From Verrucomicrobiota bacterium (GTDB lineage Bacteria > Verrucomicrobiota > Verrucomicrobiia > Opitutales > Opitutaceae), in NCBI GenBank assembly GCA_016721945.1, contig JADKHC010000002.1:186001-250000 (forward strand): 64,000 nt of DNA. Reading direction: 5' to 3'. The notes beneath the pieces were generated by a model. The model was not told the DNA's origin. It saw only the letters and a list, made by a program, of their open reading frames with translations, and did not search any database. Within the stretch, counting starts at the first letter, position 1. Each line of letters starts with the position of its first letter. The translations under genes were made by a program, and so were the position numbers. Of the stretch, positions 32,607-41,912 are shown piece after piece.

Positions 32607-33953
32607 TCAGGACGAAGTCGGCGCGTAGGCGTCGGCCATGCCCATCGCTTTGCGTAAGCTGGCTAGCGCGATGGTGTGGTTATAGAGGGATTCGACCTCG
32701 TTGGTGCGCGCATCGGTCAAGGCGACCTGTGACTGGAGCACATCGAGCTGGGTCGCAGTGCCGGCATCGAAACGGGCCTTGGCGAGGCGCACGCTTTCAT
32801 CGGCTTGTTCAACCACGGCCTTGGAGGCCGTCACTAGTTCGGCAGCTTCCTGCAAAGCGGAGTGCGCACGACGCACCTCGACATCGATCGCGAGTTGCTG
32901 CTCGGCGCTGGTCAACTTCATCTGCGAAAGCGCAGAACGGGCCTGCGCGACTTTGCCAGCAGTGGCGCGGCCATCGAAGATCGCCCAACTACCCCGCGCA
33001 ATCGCGGACCAGCCTTCGCGGGTTTTACCCAGATCATCGTAAGCTGCGGATTTCTTGATTTGATAACCAGCACCCACGCCTAACGATGGCCAGTAGTTGC
33101 CCTTGGCCGCGCTCAGACTTTTGTCGGCCGCTTGCTCAAGTTTGTAGAGCTGCTGTAGTTCGGGCCGGTTGGCGCGGGCAGACTCGATCGCTGCGGCCAA
33201 CTCAATCTCGGTGGGCTCATAGGTGAGTTCACCGAGGAATTCAGGCGTTTTGGTTAAGTTACTCGAAGTAGCCGTGGTAAACCCCAGCACTTGGCGGAGC
33301 TCTTCGATCGAGATGCGGAACGCGTTTCGTGCGCGGATCAACGGTGGTTTGCCGTTGGCGACAGCGACTTCGGAACGCAGTAGATCGAACTTGGAGAGCG
33401 TGCCGGCGTTGTAGCGGTCGCGCACGGTCTTGAGTTGTTCCTCGAGCAGGTTGAGCGACTGCTCAGCGACGTTGATTTTTTTCTTCGCCAACAACACCGA
33501 GTAGAACTTCGCGCGCACGGCGAAGAGCGAGTTATTGATTACAGAACGCAACTCCAACAACGCAGCCTCACGGCGGTATTTTTGTGCCGAGATGGAGGAA
33601 CTAACCGCACCACCCGCAAAAAGGGTTTGGGTGACACTGAGCTCCACTGCCCAATCCTGATCCGTGATGCGCTGCATCGGCTCAAGACGCTTCTTGTCAA
33701 ACTTCGTGTAGTAATAGCTCAGGTCCGCGTTCGGGATGCTGCGCGAACGAATTTCCACCAACAGGCCATCCTGTTGTTTGATGCGCTCGCGGGCCTGGCG
33801 AATGTCGAAGTTATTCTCCAACGCGAACTGGATCGCGCCGGGCAGGTCAAGCCGCGGTGGAACCTCGCGCTCGGGCTCGGGTGCGGCAAACACGATTGCC
33901 GGCACCGATACGGTGAGCGCCATGAGCGCGATTTTGAGCAAGCTGTTTCGCAT
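32607..33953 (-). CDS. TolC-family outer-membrane efflux channel
   Basis: A 448-residue protein with signal peptide (IALMALTVSVPAIVFA) and two outer-membrane-efflux-protein repeats: LDLPGAIQFALENNFDIRQA, then coiled-coil blocks with LNLLEEQLKTVRDRYNAGTL and, in the second half, VVEQADESVRLAKARFDAG with TQLDVLQSQVALTDARTNEV. It forms the outer duct of the tripartite pump encoded just upstream. It begins 20 bases after the RND permease frame, and is the last gene of the marR-MFP-RND-TolC operon. Confidence 0.92.
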   Translation of the reverse strand: MRNSLLKIALMALTVSVPAIVFAAPEPEREVPPRLDLPGAIQFALENNFDIRQARERIKQQDGLLVEIRSRSIPNADLSYYYTKFDKKRLEPMQRITDQDWAVELSVTQTLFAGGAVSSSISAQKYRREAALLELRSVINNSLFAVRAKFYSVLLAKKKINVAEQSLNLLEEQLKTVRDRYNAGTLSKFDLLRSEVAVANGKPPLIRARNAFRISIEELRQVLGFTTATSSNLTKTPEFLGELTYEPTEIELAAAIESARANRPELQQLYKLEQAADKSLSAAKGNYWPSLGVGAGYQIKKSAAYDDLGKTREGWSAIARGSWAIFDGRATAGKVAQARSALSQMKLTSAEQQLAIDVEVRRAHSALQEAAELVTASKAVVEQADESVRLAKARFDAGTATQLDVLQSQVALTDARTNEVESLYNHTIALASLRKAMGMADAYAPTSS

Positions 33954-33973
33954 AATAAGAAGGGAGTTGGAGT

Positions 33974-35812
33974 TTATTTGGCAGGCACGGTCTCAGCTAG
34001 GGGCAAACGAGGAGGTTGGGCAACCTCCACACGCTTGGCCACACTGTGATCTTTTGCGATGAGCATATAGAAGGCCGGTACAACGAAGAGCGTGAAAACC
34101 GTACCAACCGCCATGCCCACGACAAGCACCCAACCAATGGAATTTCGCGCCGCAGCTCCGGGGCCGGTGACGAAAATCAGCATGAGATGACCAAAGACGG
34201 TCGCCGCGGAAGTCATGAGCACCGGACGCAAACGCGTGTCGGCTGCACGGCGGATGGCATCAAGCTTCGCTACGCCCTGCGCCTGAAGCTGGTTGGCGAA
34301 CTCCACGATCAGGATGCCGTTCTTGGCAATCAGGCCGACCAGTGTGATCAAACCGATCTGGGTATAAATATTGAGCGAGGTCTTCCAAAGAAAAACCGGC
34401 AACATTGCGCCGACCAGCGCCAGCGGAACCGAACCTAGTAGAATGATAAGAGGATCGCGGAACGAATTAAACTGCGCCGCGAGTACGAGGAAGATCAGCA
34501 GGAGCGCGAGCAGACCCGTCTGCCAGAGCGCACTGCCTTCAAGGCGCAGCTGTCGCGACTGACCGCCGTAGTCGATCGAGTAGCCAGCGGGAAGAATCTC
34601 GGCGGCTTTGGCTTCGAGTTTCTTCAGTGCAATATCGATGCTCGGACCAACGCCGACGATCTTAACCGAATTTAGCTGTTGGAAACGGTTAAGCGAACGG
34701 GGTTGCACGGTGTGTTTGAGCTTCGCAAAGGTGGACAAAGGCACGAGCAGACCATTCGGTCCGCGCACATGGTAGTTGAGCAACTGTTCGGCATTGAGAC
34801 GCTGGCCGCGCTCGACCTGAGGAATCACGCGGTAACTGCGGCCCTCGTTGACGAACCGGTTGACGTAACCACCGCCAAGCATGGAGCCGAGATCGCGGGC
34901 GACGTCACTCAGGTTGAGGCCCATCGCTGCGACCTGATCCTTGTCGATTTCGATCTCAACCTGCGGCAGGTCGAATTTCAAATCGCTATCGGCAAAGTAA
35001 AACCTCGGCGCCGCATTGGGATCGTTGGCATCTGTGTTCGCATAGATCATCAGCTGCGTCGCATAATCGTACATCTCGCGATGCTCAGCGGTGGAACGGA
35101 TAACGAACTCGATTGGATAATCGCCACCCGCCGGAAGCGGGTCGGGCGTAGTGATCACGGTTTGAACGCCCGCGATCGCAGCCGCCGCTCCTTGCAGCGA
35201 CGCCTCGATCTCGATGGACGAACGCTTACGTTCAGCCCAGGGCTTGAGGATGGCGCCGGCAAAGCCGAAATTGGCGCCCGTAATCTGGAAAGAAGTATCG
35301 TACTCCTCAAAACTGGTGAACATTTTTTGCACTTGTTCGGCAAAAAGCATGTTTTGCTCGATGGTCGAGGTCGGCGATGGAATCAAAATACTGAACACCA
35401 CGCCCTGATCCTCCTTCGGCGCCAGCTCGCTCTGGGCGAGTTTGAAGAATGGCACCAAGAGCAAGGTTAGCATGACCGCACCGGTCAGAACATACTGCAC
35501 CCAAGCGTAACGGCGGTGCAGCACGAAATCGAAAACAAGGACAACAACCGCGCCAAAGACCGAAGCGGCACCCAAACCAATCAGCAGCGGTAACGCAGCT
35601 GCCTTGGCTGTATCCAGCCCCCCGGCCAAGGCAAAAACGCCCAGCGCCAGCGGCCAAAGCGGAACCCATGCGATGAACGACCAAGCCAAGAGCGACCACG
35701 AAAGCCGTCCGCCTTCGCGTACGCGCAGCATCGCACCAATAAGCCGGTCGTAGAATCCGCGCAGCCGGTCAAAATCACGATTGATGCGGCCGCTGAAGCC
35801 CCCGTTCTTCAT
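33974..35812 (-). CDS. RND efflux permease, C-terminal half (separate frame)
   Basis: A 612-residue frame from ATG 35812, holding the second half of a hydrophobe/amphiphile efflux RND protein: SELAPKEDQGVVFSILIPSP, GPSIDIALKKLEAKAAEILP, NIYTQIGLITLVGLIAKNGI and VLMTSAATVFGHLMLIFV. Before the expected seventh helix (YVLTGAVMLTLLLVPFFKLA) there are about 65 extra residues with two further hydrophobic segments (39-65 and 71-98), which ordinary AcrB-like proteins lack. It overlaps the N-terminal half by 38 bases in another frame. An AAGGA sits eight bases before the ATG, so independent translation is possible; a simple frameshift in a once single gene is the alternative. Confidence 0.85.
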   Translation of the reverse strand: MKNGGFSGRINRDFDRLRGFYDRLIGAMLRVREGGRLSWSLLAWSFIAWVPLWPLALGVFALAGGLDTAKAAALPLLIGLGAASVFGAVVVLVFDFVLHRRYAWVQYVLTGAVMLTLLLVPFFKLAQSELAPKEDQGVVFSILIPSPTSTIEQNMLFAEQVQKMFTSFEEYDTSFQITGANFGFAGAILKPWAERKRSSIEIEASLQGAAAAIAGVQTVITTPDPLPAGGDYPIEFVIRSTAEHREMYDYATQLMIYANTDANDPNAAPRFYFADSDLKFDLPQVEIEIDKDQVAAMGLNLSDVARDLGSMLGGGYVNRFVNEGRSYRVIPQVERGQRLNAEQLLNYHVRGPNGLLVPLSTFAKLKHTVQPRSLNRFQQLNSVKIVGVGPSIDIALKKLEAKAAEILPAGYSIDYGGQSRQLRLEGSALWQTGLLALLLIFLVLAAQFNSFRDPLIILLGSVPLALVGAMLPVFLWKTSLNIYTQIGLITLVGLIAKNGILIVEFANQLQAQGVAKLDAIRRAADTRLRPVLMTSAATVFGHLMLIFVTGPGAAARNSIGWVLVVGMAVGTVFTLFVVPAFYMLIAKDHSVAKRVEVAQPPRLPLAETVPAK

Positions 35813-37304
35813 GAGCGCGGTCCTTCAACAGATACGCACTCATCATCGGCGAAAGCGTAAGCGCAACGAAACCAGACACCGCCACGGCACCAGCCAGCGT
35901 CATCGCGAACTCGCGAAACAACGCACCGGTCAAGCCGCCCTGAAACGCGATCGGCGTGTAAACGGCTGCGAGCGTAATCGTCATCGAGATAACAGGCCCA
36001 ACCAATTCACGAGCACCAAGGATGGCCGCGTCGATCTGGGTTTTTCCCTCTCGAATATGTCGTTCGATATTTTCGACAACCACGATCGCGTCGTCCACCA
36101 CGATACCGACTGCGAGCACGATCGCGAGCAGCGTAAGCAGGTTGATCGTGAAACCAAATGCCACCATGAGAATCATCGCTCCGACCAACGAAAGCGGCAT
36201 CGCCACAATCGGGATAAGCACCGAGCGCAAAGAACCCAGGAAAAGGTAAATCACCACCATGACGATGAGCAGTGTCTCAAGCAGTGTGGTCAGAATTTCG
36301 CTCAAAGCATCGTCGATGTATTTGGTTCCATCATACGCGATCTTCGCCTTCAAACCGGCCGGGAGCGCGCTCTCAATCTCAGGCATCACCGCACGTACGC
36401 GCTTGACGACTTCGAGTGTGCTCTCAGTCGGCAGCACCCAAATTCCCATAAAGGTGGCGGCCTGTCCGCCGAAGCGCACGTCGCTATCGTAGTTCTCCGC
36501 CCCAAGTTCGACATCGGCAATGTCGGAGAGTCGGATAATGATACCATTGCGCTCAGCTACAACCATTCGCTTGAACTCATCCACACTCTTGAGATCAGTG
36601 TTGGCAATTAAGCTGACGCTGAGCATCGAGCCCTTGGTCGAACCAACTGCGGCCAGTGCATTATTGGACTGCAATGCCTGCCGAACATCCGAAGGGCTGA
36701 GCCCACGAGCGGCCAGTTCATCAGGCTTCATCCACACACGCATCGCGAAGACACGCCCGCCCAGAATATCCGCCCGCTGCACGCCCTTCACGGAAGAAAG
36801 TCGTGGTTGAACGAGGCGGCTAAGATAATCCGTGATCTGATTTTGATCGAGGGAATCCGAGTAGAAACTCAAGTACATCGAAGCGAACTGGCTGTCGCTC
36901 GTTTCCACGCTAATAGAAGGAGCCTCGGACTCGGGCGGCAGTTCATTGCGCACCTGATCGACCTTGGAGCTGATCTGGGCGAGAGCGGCGTTCGTATCGT
37001 AGTTGAGCCTTAGATACACCTTGATCGTGCTCATTCCGGCGTTACTCGTGGATTCGATATAATCGATACCGTCTGCACTGGAAATAACGCGCTCCAATTG
37101 CGTTGTGATGTAGCCGCGAACCGTATCGGCGCTGGCACCAAAATAGACGGTAGAGACGTTTACGACCGCGCTATCGCTGCGCGGATACTGCCGGGTGTTG
37201 AGCTTGAAGAAGGCAACAACACCGACGACGAGGATGATAATGTTCACCACAAGCGCGATGACGGGCTTGCGGATGAACAGATCGGTGAAACTTTTCGAGA
37301 TCAT
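35775..37304 (-). CDS. RND efflux permease, N-terminal half (separate frame)
   Basis: A 509-residue frame with the first half of an AcrB/MdtC-like pump: FIRKPVIALVVNIIILVVGV, NTRQYPRSDSAVVNVSTVYF, ISSKVDQVRNELPPESEAPS, MPLSLVGAMILMVAFGF and AIVLAVGIVVDDAIVVVENI with the proton-relay Asp pair, ending LTLSPMMSAYLL. The frame then runs 17 more codons out of the RND pattern to a TGA, while the pattern continues in the 35812 frame. It is fed by the adaptor gene 91 bases upstream. Two-piece pump or frameshift: see findings. Confidence 0.88.
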   Translation of the reverse strand: MISKSFTDLFIRKPVIALVVNIIILVVGVVAFFKLNTRQYPRSDSAVVNVSTVYFGASADTVRGYITTQLERVISSADGIDYIESTSNAGMSTIKVYLRLNYDTNAALAQISSKVDQVRNELPPESEAPSISVETSDSQFASMYLSFYSDSLDQNQITDYLSRLVQPRLSSVKGVQRADILGGRVFAMRVWMKPDELAARGLSPSDVRQALQSNNALAAVGSTKGSMLSVSLIANTDLKSVDEFKRMVVAERNGIIIRLSDIADVELGAENYDSDVRFGGQAATFMGIWVLPTESTLEVVKRVRAVMPEIESALPAGLKAKIAYDGTKYIDDALSEILTTLLETLLIVMVVIYLFLGSLRSVLIPIVAMPLSLVGAMILMVAFGFTINLLTLLAIVLAVGIVVDDAIVVVENIERHIREGKTQIDAAILGARELVGPVISMTITLAAVYTPIAFQGGLTGALFREFAMTLAGAVAVSGFVALTLSPMMSAYLLKDRAHEERGLQRPHQS

Positions 37305-37395
37305 GAAAGGAGAATTCGACTAGGCGTGACGATTGGTTAGGCCATCCCCGCGAGGAGGGAGCGGAGTCAGTGATTCAGGCTATGACGGAATGCAC

Positions 37396-38517
37396 TCAGG
37401 TATTGGCTGGTTTCGGAGCCGGGTTATTCGCGGGCAATACGGTATTGTTAACCTGCACAGGCATGTTGCTGCGGAGTTTGAAAACTCCGGAAGAGACAAC
37501 CTGTTCGCCGGGTTTCACGCCACTTTCGATGGCAATAAGATCGCCCTTGGTTGCTCCGGTCTTGATGAACTGCTGGCGGGCGCCGAGATATTCCACGCCG
37601 TCTTTGCCCTTCATTTTTTCGACGATGAAAACCGAGTTACCGTACGGCGCGTAGGCGATCGAAGTCGCCGGAAGCACGATCTGGGGCTCACCCGCAGCGA
37701 GCCCAACCTCGACCTGGGCAAACATACCGGGCCGAAGCTTTTCCTCAGGGTTTGCCAGCGTGGCCTGCACAGAAATATTGCGGGTGGCCGAATCCACTTC
37801 CGAGTTGATGGCTGTGATCGTCGCATCAAAAGCCGTGCCGTTGAAGGCATCGATTTTCACGCCGACCTTCTGCCCAATGCTCAACAAGGGCAAGAGACGC
37901 TGCGGGATGTTGAAATTCACATAGAGCGTATCGAGTTTTTGCAACGGCACGAGCGCCTGACCACGCGAGACGTACTGTCCAAGATTGACGGAGCGTATGC
38001 CGATCCGGCCATCGAAGGGAGCGCGAACGGTTTTCTTTTCGATCGTGGCTTTGAGCGCGGCAACGTTGGCCTCGGCTTGGTTCAGTTGAGCGGTTGTTTG
38101 GTCAAGCTCGGACTGGCTGATGGTATCTTTGCCCATCAATTCGGCAGCACGCTTGGAATTGAGAAGCGCCAACGCCAGCTGGGCTTCTGCTGCGCGCAGT
38201 TGCGCACTTTCCACCGTGCTGTCGATCTCCATGAGTAAATCGCCTGCACGCACGGCCGCGCCATTCTCCACCAGAACCTTAACCAGTGCACCATCAGCAT
38301 CAGCGCTGATAGTCACGCCCTGCACCGGAGCCAACGTGGCAATGCTGTTGATAACCGGCTGCCAGCTTTCGGCACGCGCTTCGGCAGTGGTCACTGACGT
38401 GACCGGCCGCTCATGCGATTGCGATGACATTTCCTTGATCTGCGCCACCTTGACCGCACCAAGTCCTACCACTAAAACAGCGATCGCAGACAGAGTGATG
38501 ATGAATTTCTTAAGCAT
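37396..38517 (-). CDS. RND periplasmic adaptor (membrane fusion protein)
   Basis: From ATG 38517 a 373-residue protein: membrane anchor (FIITLSAIAVLVVGLGAV), lipoyl halves GVTISADADGALVKVLVENG and VRAPFDGRIGIRSVNLGQYV, a coiled-coil hairpin between them (AQLRAAEAQLALALLNSKRA), and barrel and membrane-proximal domains. This is the HlyD/AcrA-like adaptor that joins the RND permease to TolC. The open frame extends to 38640 but without family match. It lies 64 bases downstream of the marR gene. Confidence 0.92.
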   Translation of the reverse strand: MLKKFIITLSAIAVLVVGLGAVKVAQIKEMSSQSHERPVTSVTTAEARAESWQPVINSIATLAPVQGVTISADADGALVKVLVENGAAVRAGDLLMEIDSTVESAQLRAAEAQLALALLNSKRAAELMGKDTISQSELDQTTAQLNQAEANVAALKATIEKKTVRAPFDGRIGIRSVNLGQYVSRGQALVPLQKLDTLYVNFNIPQRLLPLLSIGQKVGVKIDAFNGTAFDATITAINSEVDSATRNISVQATLANPEEKLRPGMFAQVEVGLAAGEPQIVLPATSIAYAPYGNSVFIVEKMKGKDGVEYLGARQQFIKTGATKGDLIAIESGVKPGEQVVSSGVFKLRSNMPVQVNNTVLPANNPAPKPANT

Positions 38518-38581
38518 ATGATTTTTGAACAGTACTAGATTGAAATTGGTTTTTTGGTTTAGCGAACGACCTTGAAAGTAT

Positions 38582-39148
38582 TCACCCGTGCTTAACACAG
38601 CCCAAACTAGGCGCCGGATCAGACCCGTTAATTGACGCAAGTTGCTCGCTAATTTTACCGAGCAGACGAATCAGCGTTTTGCGTTCAGCTTCGGACAAAC
38701 AAGCCATCACCTGGGCCTGACGCTTGAAATGTCCCGGCAGCAACTTGTTGAGCAACGCAGTGCCTTTTGCCGTGAGACTCACGGTCATCATGCGACGGTC
38801 TTTCGCATCGGGGATGCGTTTCACCAAGCTGTCGCGCTCAAGCGTGTCAACAAGTCCGGTCATGGTAGCACGTGTGCAGCCAGCCATTTCGGCGAGTTCG
38901 GCCGGTGTGATAGCGTCGCTCTTTTCGCCACACGCCTGGCGCTTGAGCAACAGCATGAGCACGGTAAAACGTCCCGACGAAACACCGTAGGAGGATAAAT
39001 ATTCATGACTGAACTCCATGCAGTCGTTGCCCGCTCGCAGTAAATGCAGGTAGGCAACCATCGCGGAAGGATCGAGATCGGGAAATTGTTGCGCTGCCTC
39101 GTGCAAGCACTCGTAACGCGGTAGGTTCTTGAGAATGAGATGAGCCAT
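38582..39148 (-). CDS. MarR family transcriptional regulator of the efflux operon
   Basis: A 188-residue regulator. The winged helix is visible as ITPAELAEMAGCTRATMTGL, VDTLERDSLVKRIPDAKDRR, MMTVSLTAKGTALL, with helical dimerisation ends. It is the first gene of the marR-MFP-RND-TolC operon, and a palindrome overlaps its promoter, so it probably represses the operon until a ligand binds. Confidence 0.92.
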   Translation of the reverse strand: MAHLILKNLPRYECLHEAAQQFPDLDPSAMVAYLHLLRAGNDCMEFSHEYLSSYGVSSGRFTVLMLLLKRQACGEKSDAITPAELAEMAGCTRATMTGLVDTLERDSLVKRIPDAKDRRMMTVSLTAKGTALLNKLLPGHFKRQAQVMACLSEAERKTLIRLLGKISEQLASINGSDPAPSLGCVKHG

Positions 39149-39176
39149 GAAGCAGAATAATAACGATGAGGAAGCT

Positions 39177-39207
39177 GATAATTAGGAGGCTAATCATATA
39201 AAATCAA
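39177..39207 (-). promoter_or_regulatory. marR operon promoter with overlapping palindrome
   Basis: On the minus strand TTGATT (39202-39207) and TAATTA (39179-39184) are 17 bases apart. A 22-bp imperfect palindrome (GATAATTAG at 39177-39185 against CTAATCATA at 39190-39198, seven of nine pairs) covers the spacer and -10, a usual place for a MarR operator. The promoter starts 31 bases before the ATG at 39148. Confidence 0.6.
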
Positions 39208-39302
39208 GTGGCTCGTTTAAATTTTCTCCGGATTTCTTTATGAGCTTTCTCCTCCCGCGCAGCTTTCTAGGTGCAAGCGGTCACAGCGCGCACCTGAACG
39301 GC

Positions 39303-39335
39303 AAAAAAAGGGCGGCCCCGTGAAGGACCGCCCTT
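39303..39335 (-). terminator. Terminator after tkt
   Basis: On the minus strand AAGGGCGG pairs with CCGCCCTT and is followed by seven T, 22 bases downstream of the tkt stop. Confidence 0.9.
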
Positions 39336-39357
39336 GAAACGAAATATTGCGAAACGA

Positions 39358-41352
39358 TTACAACGCCTGCGCAGCGGCCACCACTGCCTCAGTCGTGATA
39401 CCGAGTTCCTTAAATACGGTCGGAGCGGGAGCGCTCATGCCGAAGCGGTCGATGCCGATGACCTTGCCGTCGAGTCCGACATACTGATGCCAGAGACCGG
39501 TGACACCGGCTTCGATCGCGACACGTTTACGAACAGCCTTCGGGAGAATGCTTTCGCGGTACTCGGCCGACTGGCGGTTGAAGCGTTCGAACGACGGCAT
39601 GGAAACCACGCGCACACCGGCACCAAGGGTCTTGGCCGCAGCGATGGCGAGTTGCACTTCGCTGCCGGCGGCCAGCAGGATCGTCGTGAGCGGCGCGGTT
39701 TCCTGCACCGCAATGTATCCACCTTTCAATACACCGGCACGACGGACGTGCACCGGGATGTCGTTGAGGTTCGGCAGATTCTGGCGCGTGAGCGCGAGGA
39801 GCGTCGGACCATCAGCACGTTCGAGCGCAGCGGCGAAAGCACCAGCGGTCTCTTCCGGATCAGCCGGACGAATCACGTCCATCCCCGGAATGATGCGGAG
39901 GCTGGAAACGGTTTCCACTGGCTGGTGCGTCGGGCCGTCTTCGCCAACGCCGATCGAGTCGTGCGTGTAGATGTAGACAACCGGGAGTTTGGCCAGCGCC
40001 GCGATACGCATCGAGGGACGCGAGTAATCGGCGAAGACGAGGAACGTCGCGCAGGAAGTGCGGAAAATGCCGTCGTAGGCGATGCCGTTGTTGATCGCAG
40101 CCATCGCGTGTTCGCGAATGCCGTAGCGGATGTTACGACCGCCGCGGTTGGCTTTGTCGAAGTCTGGTTGACCGGCAATGTAGTTGAGGGTCGAGCCGTA
40201 GAGATCGGCGCTGCCAGAAACCATGAGCGGCAAGGCTGCGGCAAGCGGCTGGAGGACATCACGGCCTGCGGCGCGGGAAGCGAGCTTGGCATCAGCCGGG
40301 AATACCGGGATCTTTTCGAGCAGGCTTGCCGCTGTCGGATGGTTGTGGCGGGAGGCGAGCAACGTGGCCTTGTCGGGATTGGCGACACTCCAGGCCTCGA
40401 AGGTTTTCAGCCACTTTTTGTACCCACGGACGAGACGCTTCTTGTTCTCGGCGAAGTAAGCGCGAACGTCGTCGCTGACAAAGAAATGCTGATCGGCAGG
40501 CAGGCCGAGCGCGGGCTTCGAGGTGGCAACGAATTTCGCGCCGCCTTCGCCGTGGCCCTTCGATGTGCCCTGGACTTCAGGAATGCCTTTGCCGATGACG
40601 GTCTTGGCGATGATGAGCTGGGGCTTGCCGCTCTTGGTCTTCTTGGCCTTGTTGATGGCTTTAGAGATAGCAGCTAGATCGTGTCCGTCAGCAAGCGTCT
40701 GTACGTCCCAACCGATGGCCTTGAAGCGGGCGGCACAGTTTTCGCTCTGCGACTTGTCGGCCATGGCGTCGAGGGTGACGTCGTTGGCATCATAAATAAG
40801 GATCAGGTTGTCGAGGCCCTGGTGACCGGCAAAAGCGACGGCTTCCATGGCAACGCCTTCCTGCATACAGCCGTCGCCGGCGAGCGTGATGACGTGGTAG
40901 TCGAAAAGCGGATACTCAGGCGTGTTGAAACGCGCTTCCAGCATTTTGCCAGAAAGTGCATAACCAACGGCGTTGCCGATACCCTGGCCGAGTGGACCGG
41001 TGGTGGCTTCGACGCCTGGTGTCTCGTGAAATTCGGGATGGCCGGGAGTTTTGCTGTGGAGCTGGCGGAAGTTTTTTACTTCGTCGAGCGAGAGATCGTA
41101 GCCGCTCAAGTGGAGCCAGCTGTAGATAAACATCGAGCCGTGGCCGCCAGAGAGGACGAAGCGGTCGCGGTTGAGCCAATGCGGCTCGTCGGGGTTATGC
41201 ACCATCGCGCTGCCATAAAGCACGGCACCGACTTCGGCTGCACCGAGCGGAAGGCCGAGGTGGCCGGAGTTGGACTTATGGATGGCGTCCATGGCAAGTC
41301 CGCGAGCTTGATTGGCTGCTTTGGCGAGGATTTCTGTATTGAGTTTACTCAT
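39358..41352 (-). CDS. tkt: Transketolase
   Basis: From ATG 41352 a 664-residue TPP enzyme. Blocks: NQARGLAMDAIHKSNSGHLG, PGHPEFHETPGVEATTGPLG and LAGDGCMQEGVAMEAV (TPP motif GDGCMQEG) in the N-terminal domain, then RYGIREHAMAAINNGIAY and YIYTHDSIGVGEDGPTHQPV in the pyrimidine domain, and a C-terminal domain. It shuffles two-carbon units in the pentose phosphate pathway. The start lies 11 residues inside a longer frame. It is monocistronic with a clear terminator. Confidence 0.96.
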   Translation of the reverse strand: MSKLNTEILAKAANQARGLAMDAIHKSNSGHLGLPLGAAEVGAVLYGSAMVHNPDEPHWLNRDRFVLSGGHGSMFIYSWLHLSGYDLSLDEVKNFRQLHSKTPGHPEFHETPGVEATTGPLGQGIGNAVGYALSGKMLEARFNTPEYPLFDYHVITLAGDGCMQEGVAMEAVAFAGHQGLDNLILIYDANDVTLDAMADKSQSENCAARFKAIGWDVQTLADGHDLAAISKAINKAKKTKSGKPQLIIAKTVIGKGIPEVQGTSKGHGEGGAKFVATSKPALGLPADQHFFVSDDVRAYFAENKKRLVRGYKKWLKTFEAWSVANPDKATLLASRHNHPTAASLLEKIPVFPADAKLASRAAGRDVLQPLAAALPLMVSGSADLYGSTLNYIAGQPDFDKANRGGRNIRYGIREHAMAAINNGIAYDGIFRTSCATFLVFADYSRPSMRIAALAKLPVVYIYTHDSIGVGEDGPTHQPVETVSSLRIIPGMDVIRPADPEETAGAFAAALERADGPTLLALTRQNLPNLNDIPVHVRRAGVLKGGYIAVQETAPLTTILLAAGSEVQLAIAAAKTLGAGVRVVSMPSFERFNRQSAEYRESILPKAVRKRVAIEAGVTGLWHQYVGLDGKVIGIDRFGMSAPAPTVFKELGITTEAVVAAAQAL

Positions 41353-41451
41353 GTTAAGTTGGGAAGGGTTGGTTCGAATGCGCAAATAGCGCGTTAAAAG
41401 GTTAAGGACTTAAACAGGCTGCGGGTTCGGGGGAAGCCGAAATTCAGGCAG

Positions 41452-41482
41452 AAAAAAAGCGAGCCGTTGTCGGCTCGCTTTT
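41452..41482 (-). terminator. Terminator after rplS
   Basis: Minus-strand stem AAAAGCGAGCCG/CGGCTCGCTTTT with a four-base loop followed by more T, 24 bases past the rplS stop. Confidence 0.92.
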
Positions 41483-41506
41483 GAAAATGGCGCATTCGCG
41501 CGAAGA

Positions 41507-41905
41507 TTAGCTCGCGGCAGCAGCTGCAGCGGCGGCGGCTTTAGCAGCAACGGCGTCGTAGCGCTTCTCTTTGACGGCGACAGCGGCTTTGCCCTGACGG
41601 TCACGGAGATAATAGAGACGTGCCTTCATCGGCTCGGACTCGCGCTCAACTTCGATCTTCTCGATGTTGGGAGAGTTAACCGGAAACACGCGCTCGACAC
41701 CCTCGCCGTAACTGATGCGGCGAACGGTGAATGTCTCGTGGATGCCATTGCCTTTGCGGGCGATGACGATGCCGGCGAAAATCTGGACGCGTTCTTTGTC
41801 GCCTTCACGGACCTTAGTGTGAACGCGGACGCCGTCGCCTACTTTAAAGGAAGTCACGTCGGACTTCACTTGGGCGGCGGTGATTTCTTTGATGATCGGA
41901 TTCAT
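41507..41905 (-). CDS. rplS: 50S ribosomal protein L19 with a short Ala-rich tail
   Basis: A 132-residue L19: EITAAQVKSDVTSFKVGDGV, FAGIVIARKGNGIHETFTVR, RISYGEGVERVFPVNSPNIE, KIEVERESEPMKARLYYLRD. After the family end (near residue 112) there is a Lys/Ala-rich extension ending in nine alanines and a Ser. L19 lies at the subunit interface. It follows trmD by eight bases, giving a trmD-rplS unit. Confidence 0.96.
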   Translation of the reverse strand: MNPIIKEITAAQVKSDVTSFKVGDGVRVHTKVREGDKERVQIFAGIVIARKGNGIHETFTVRRISYGEGVERVFPVNSPNIEKIEVERESEPMKARLYYLRDRQGKAAVAVKEKRYDAVAAKAAAAAAAAAS

Positions 41906-41912
41906 GACTGGG

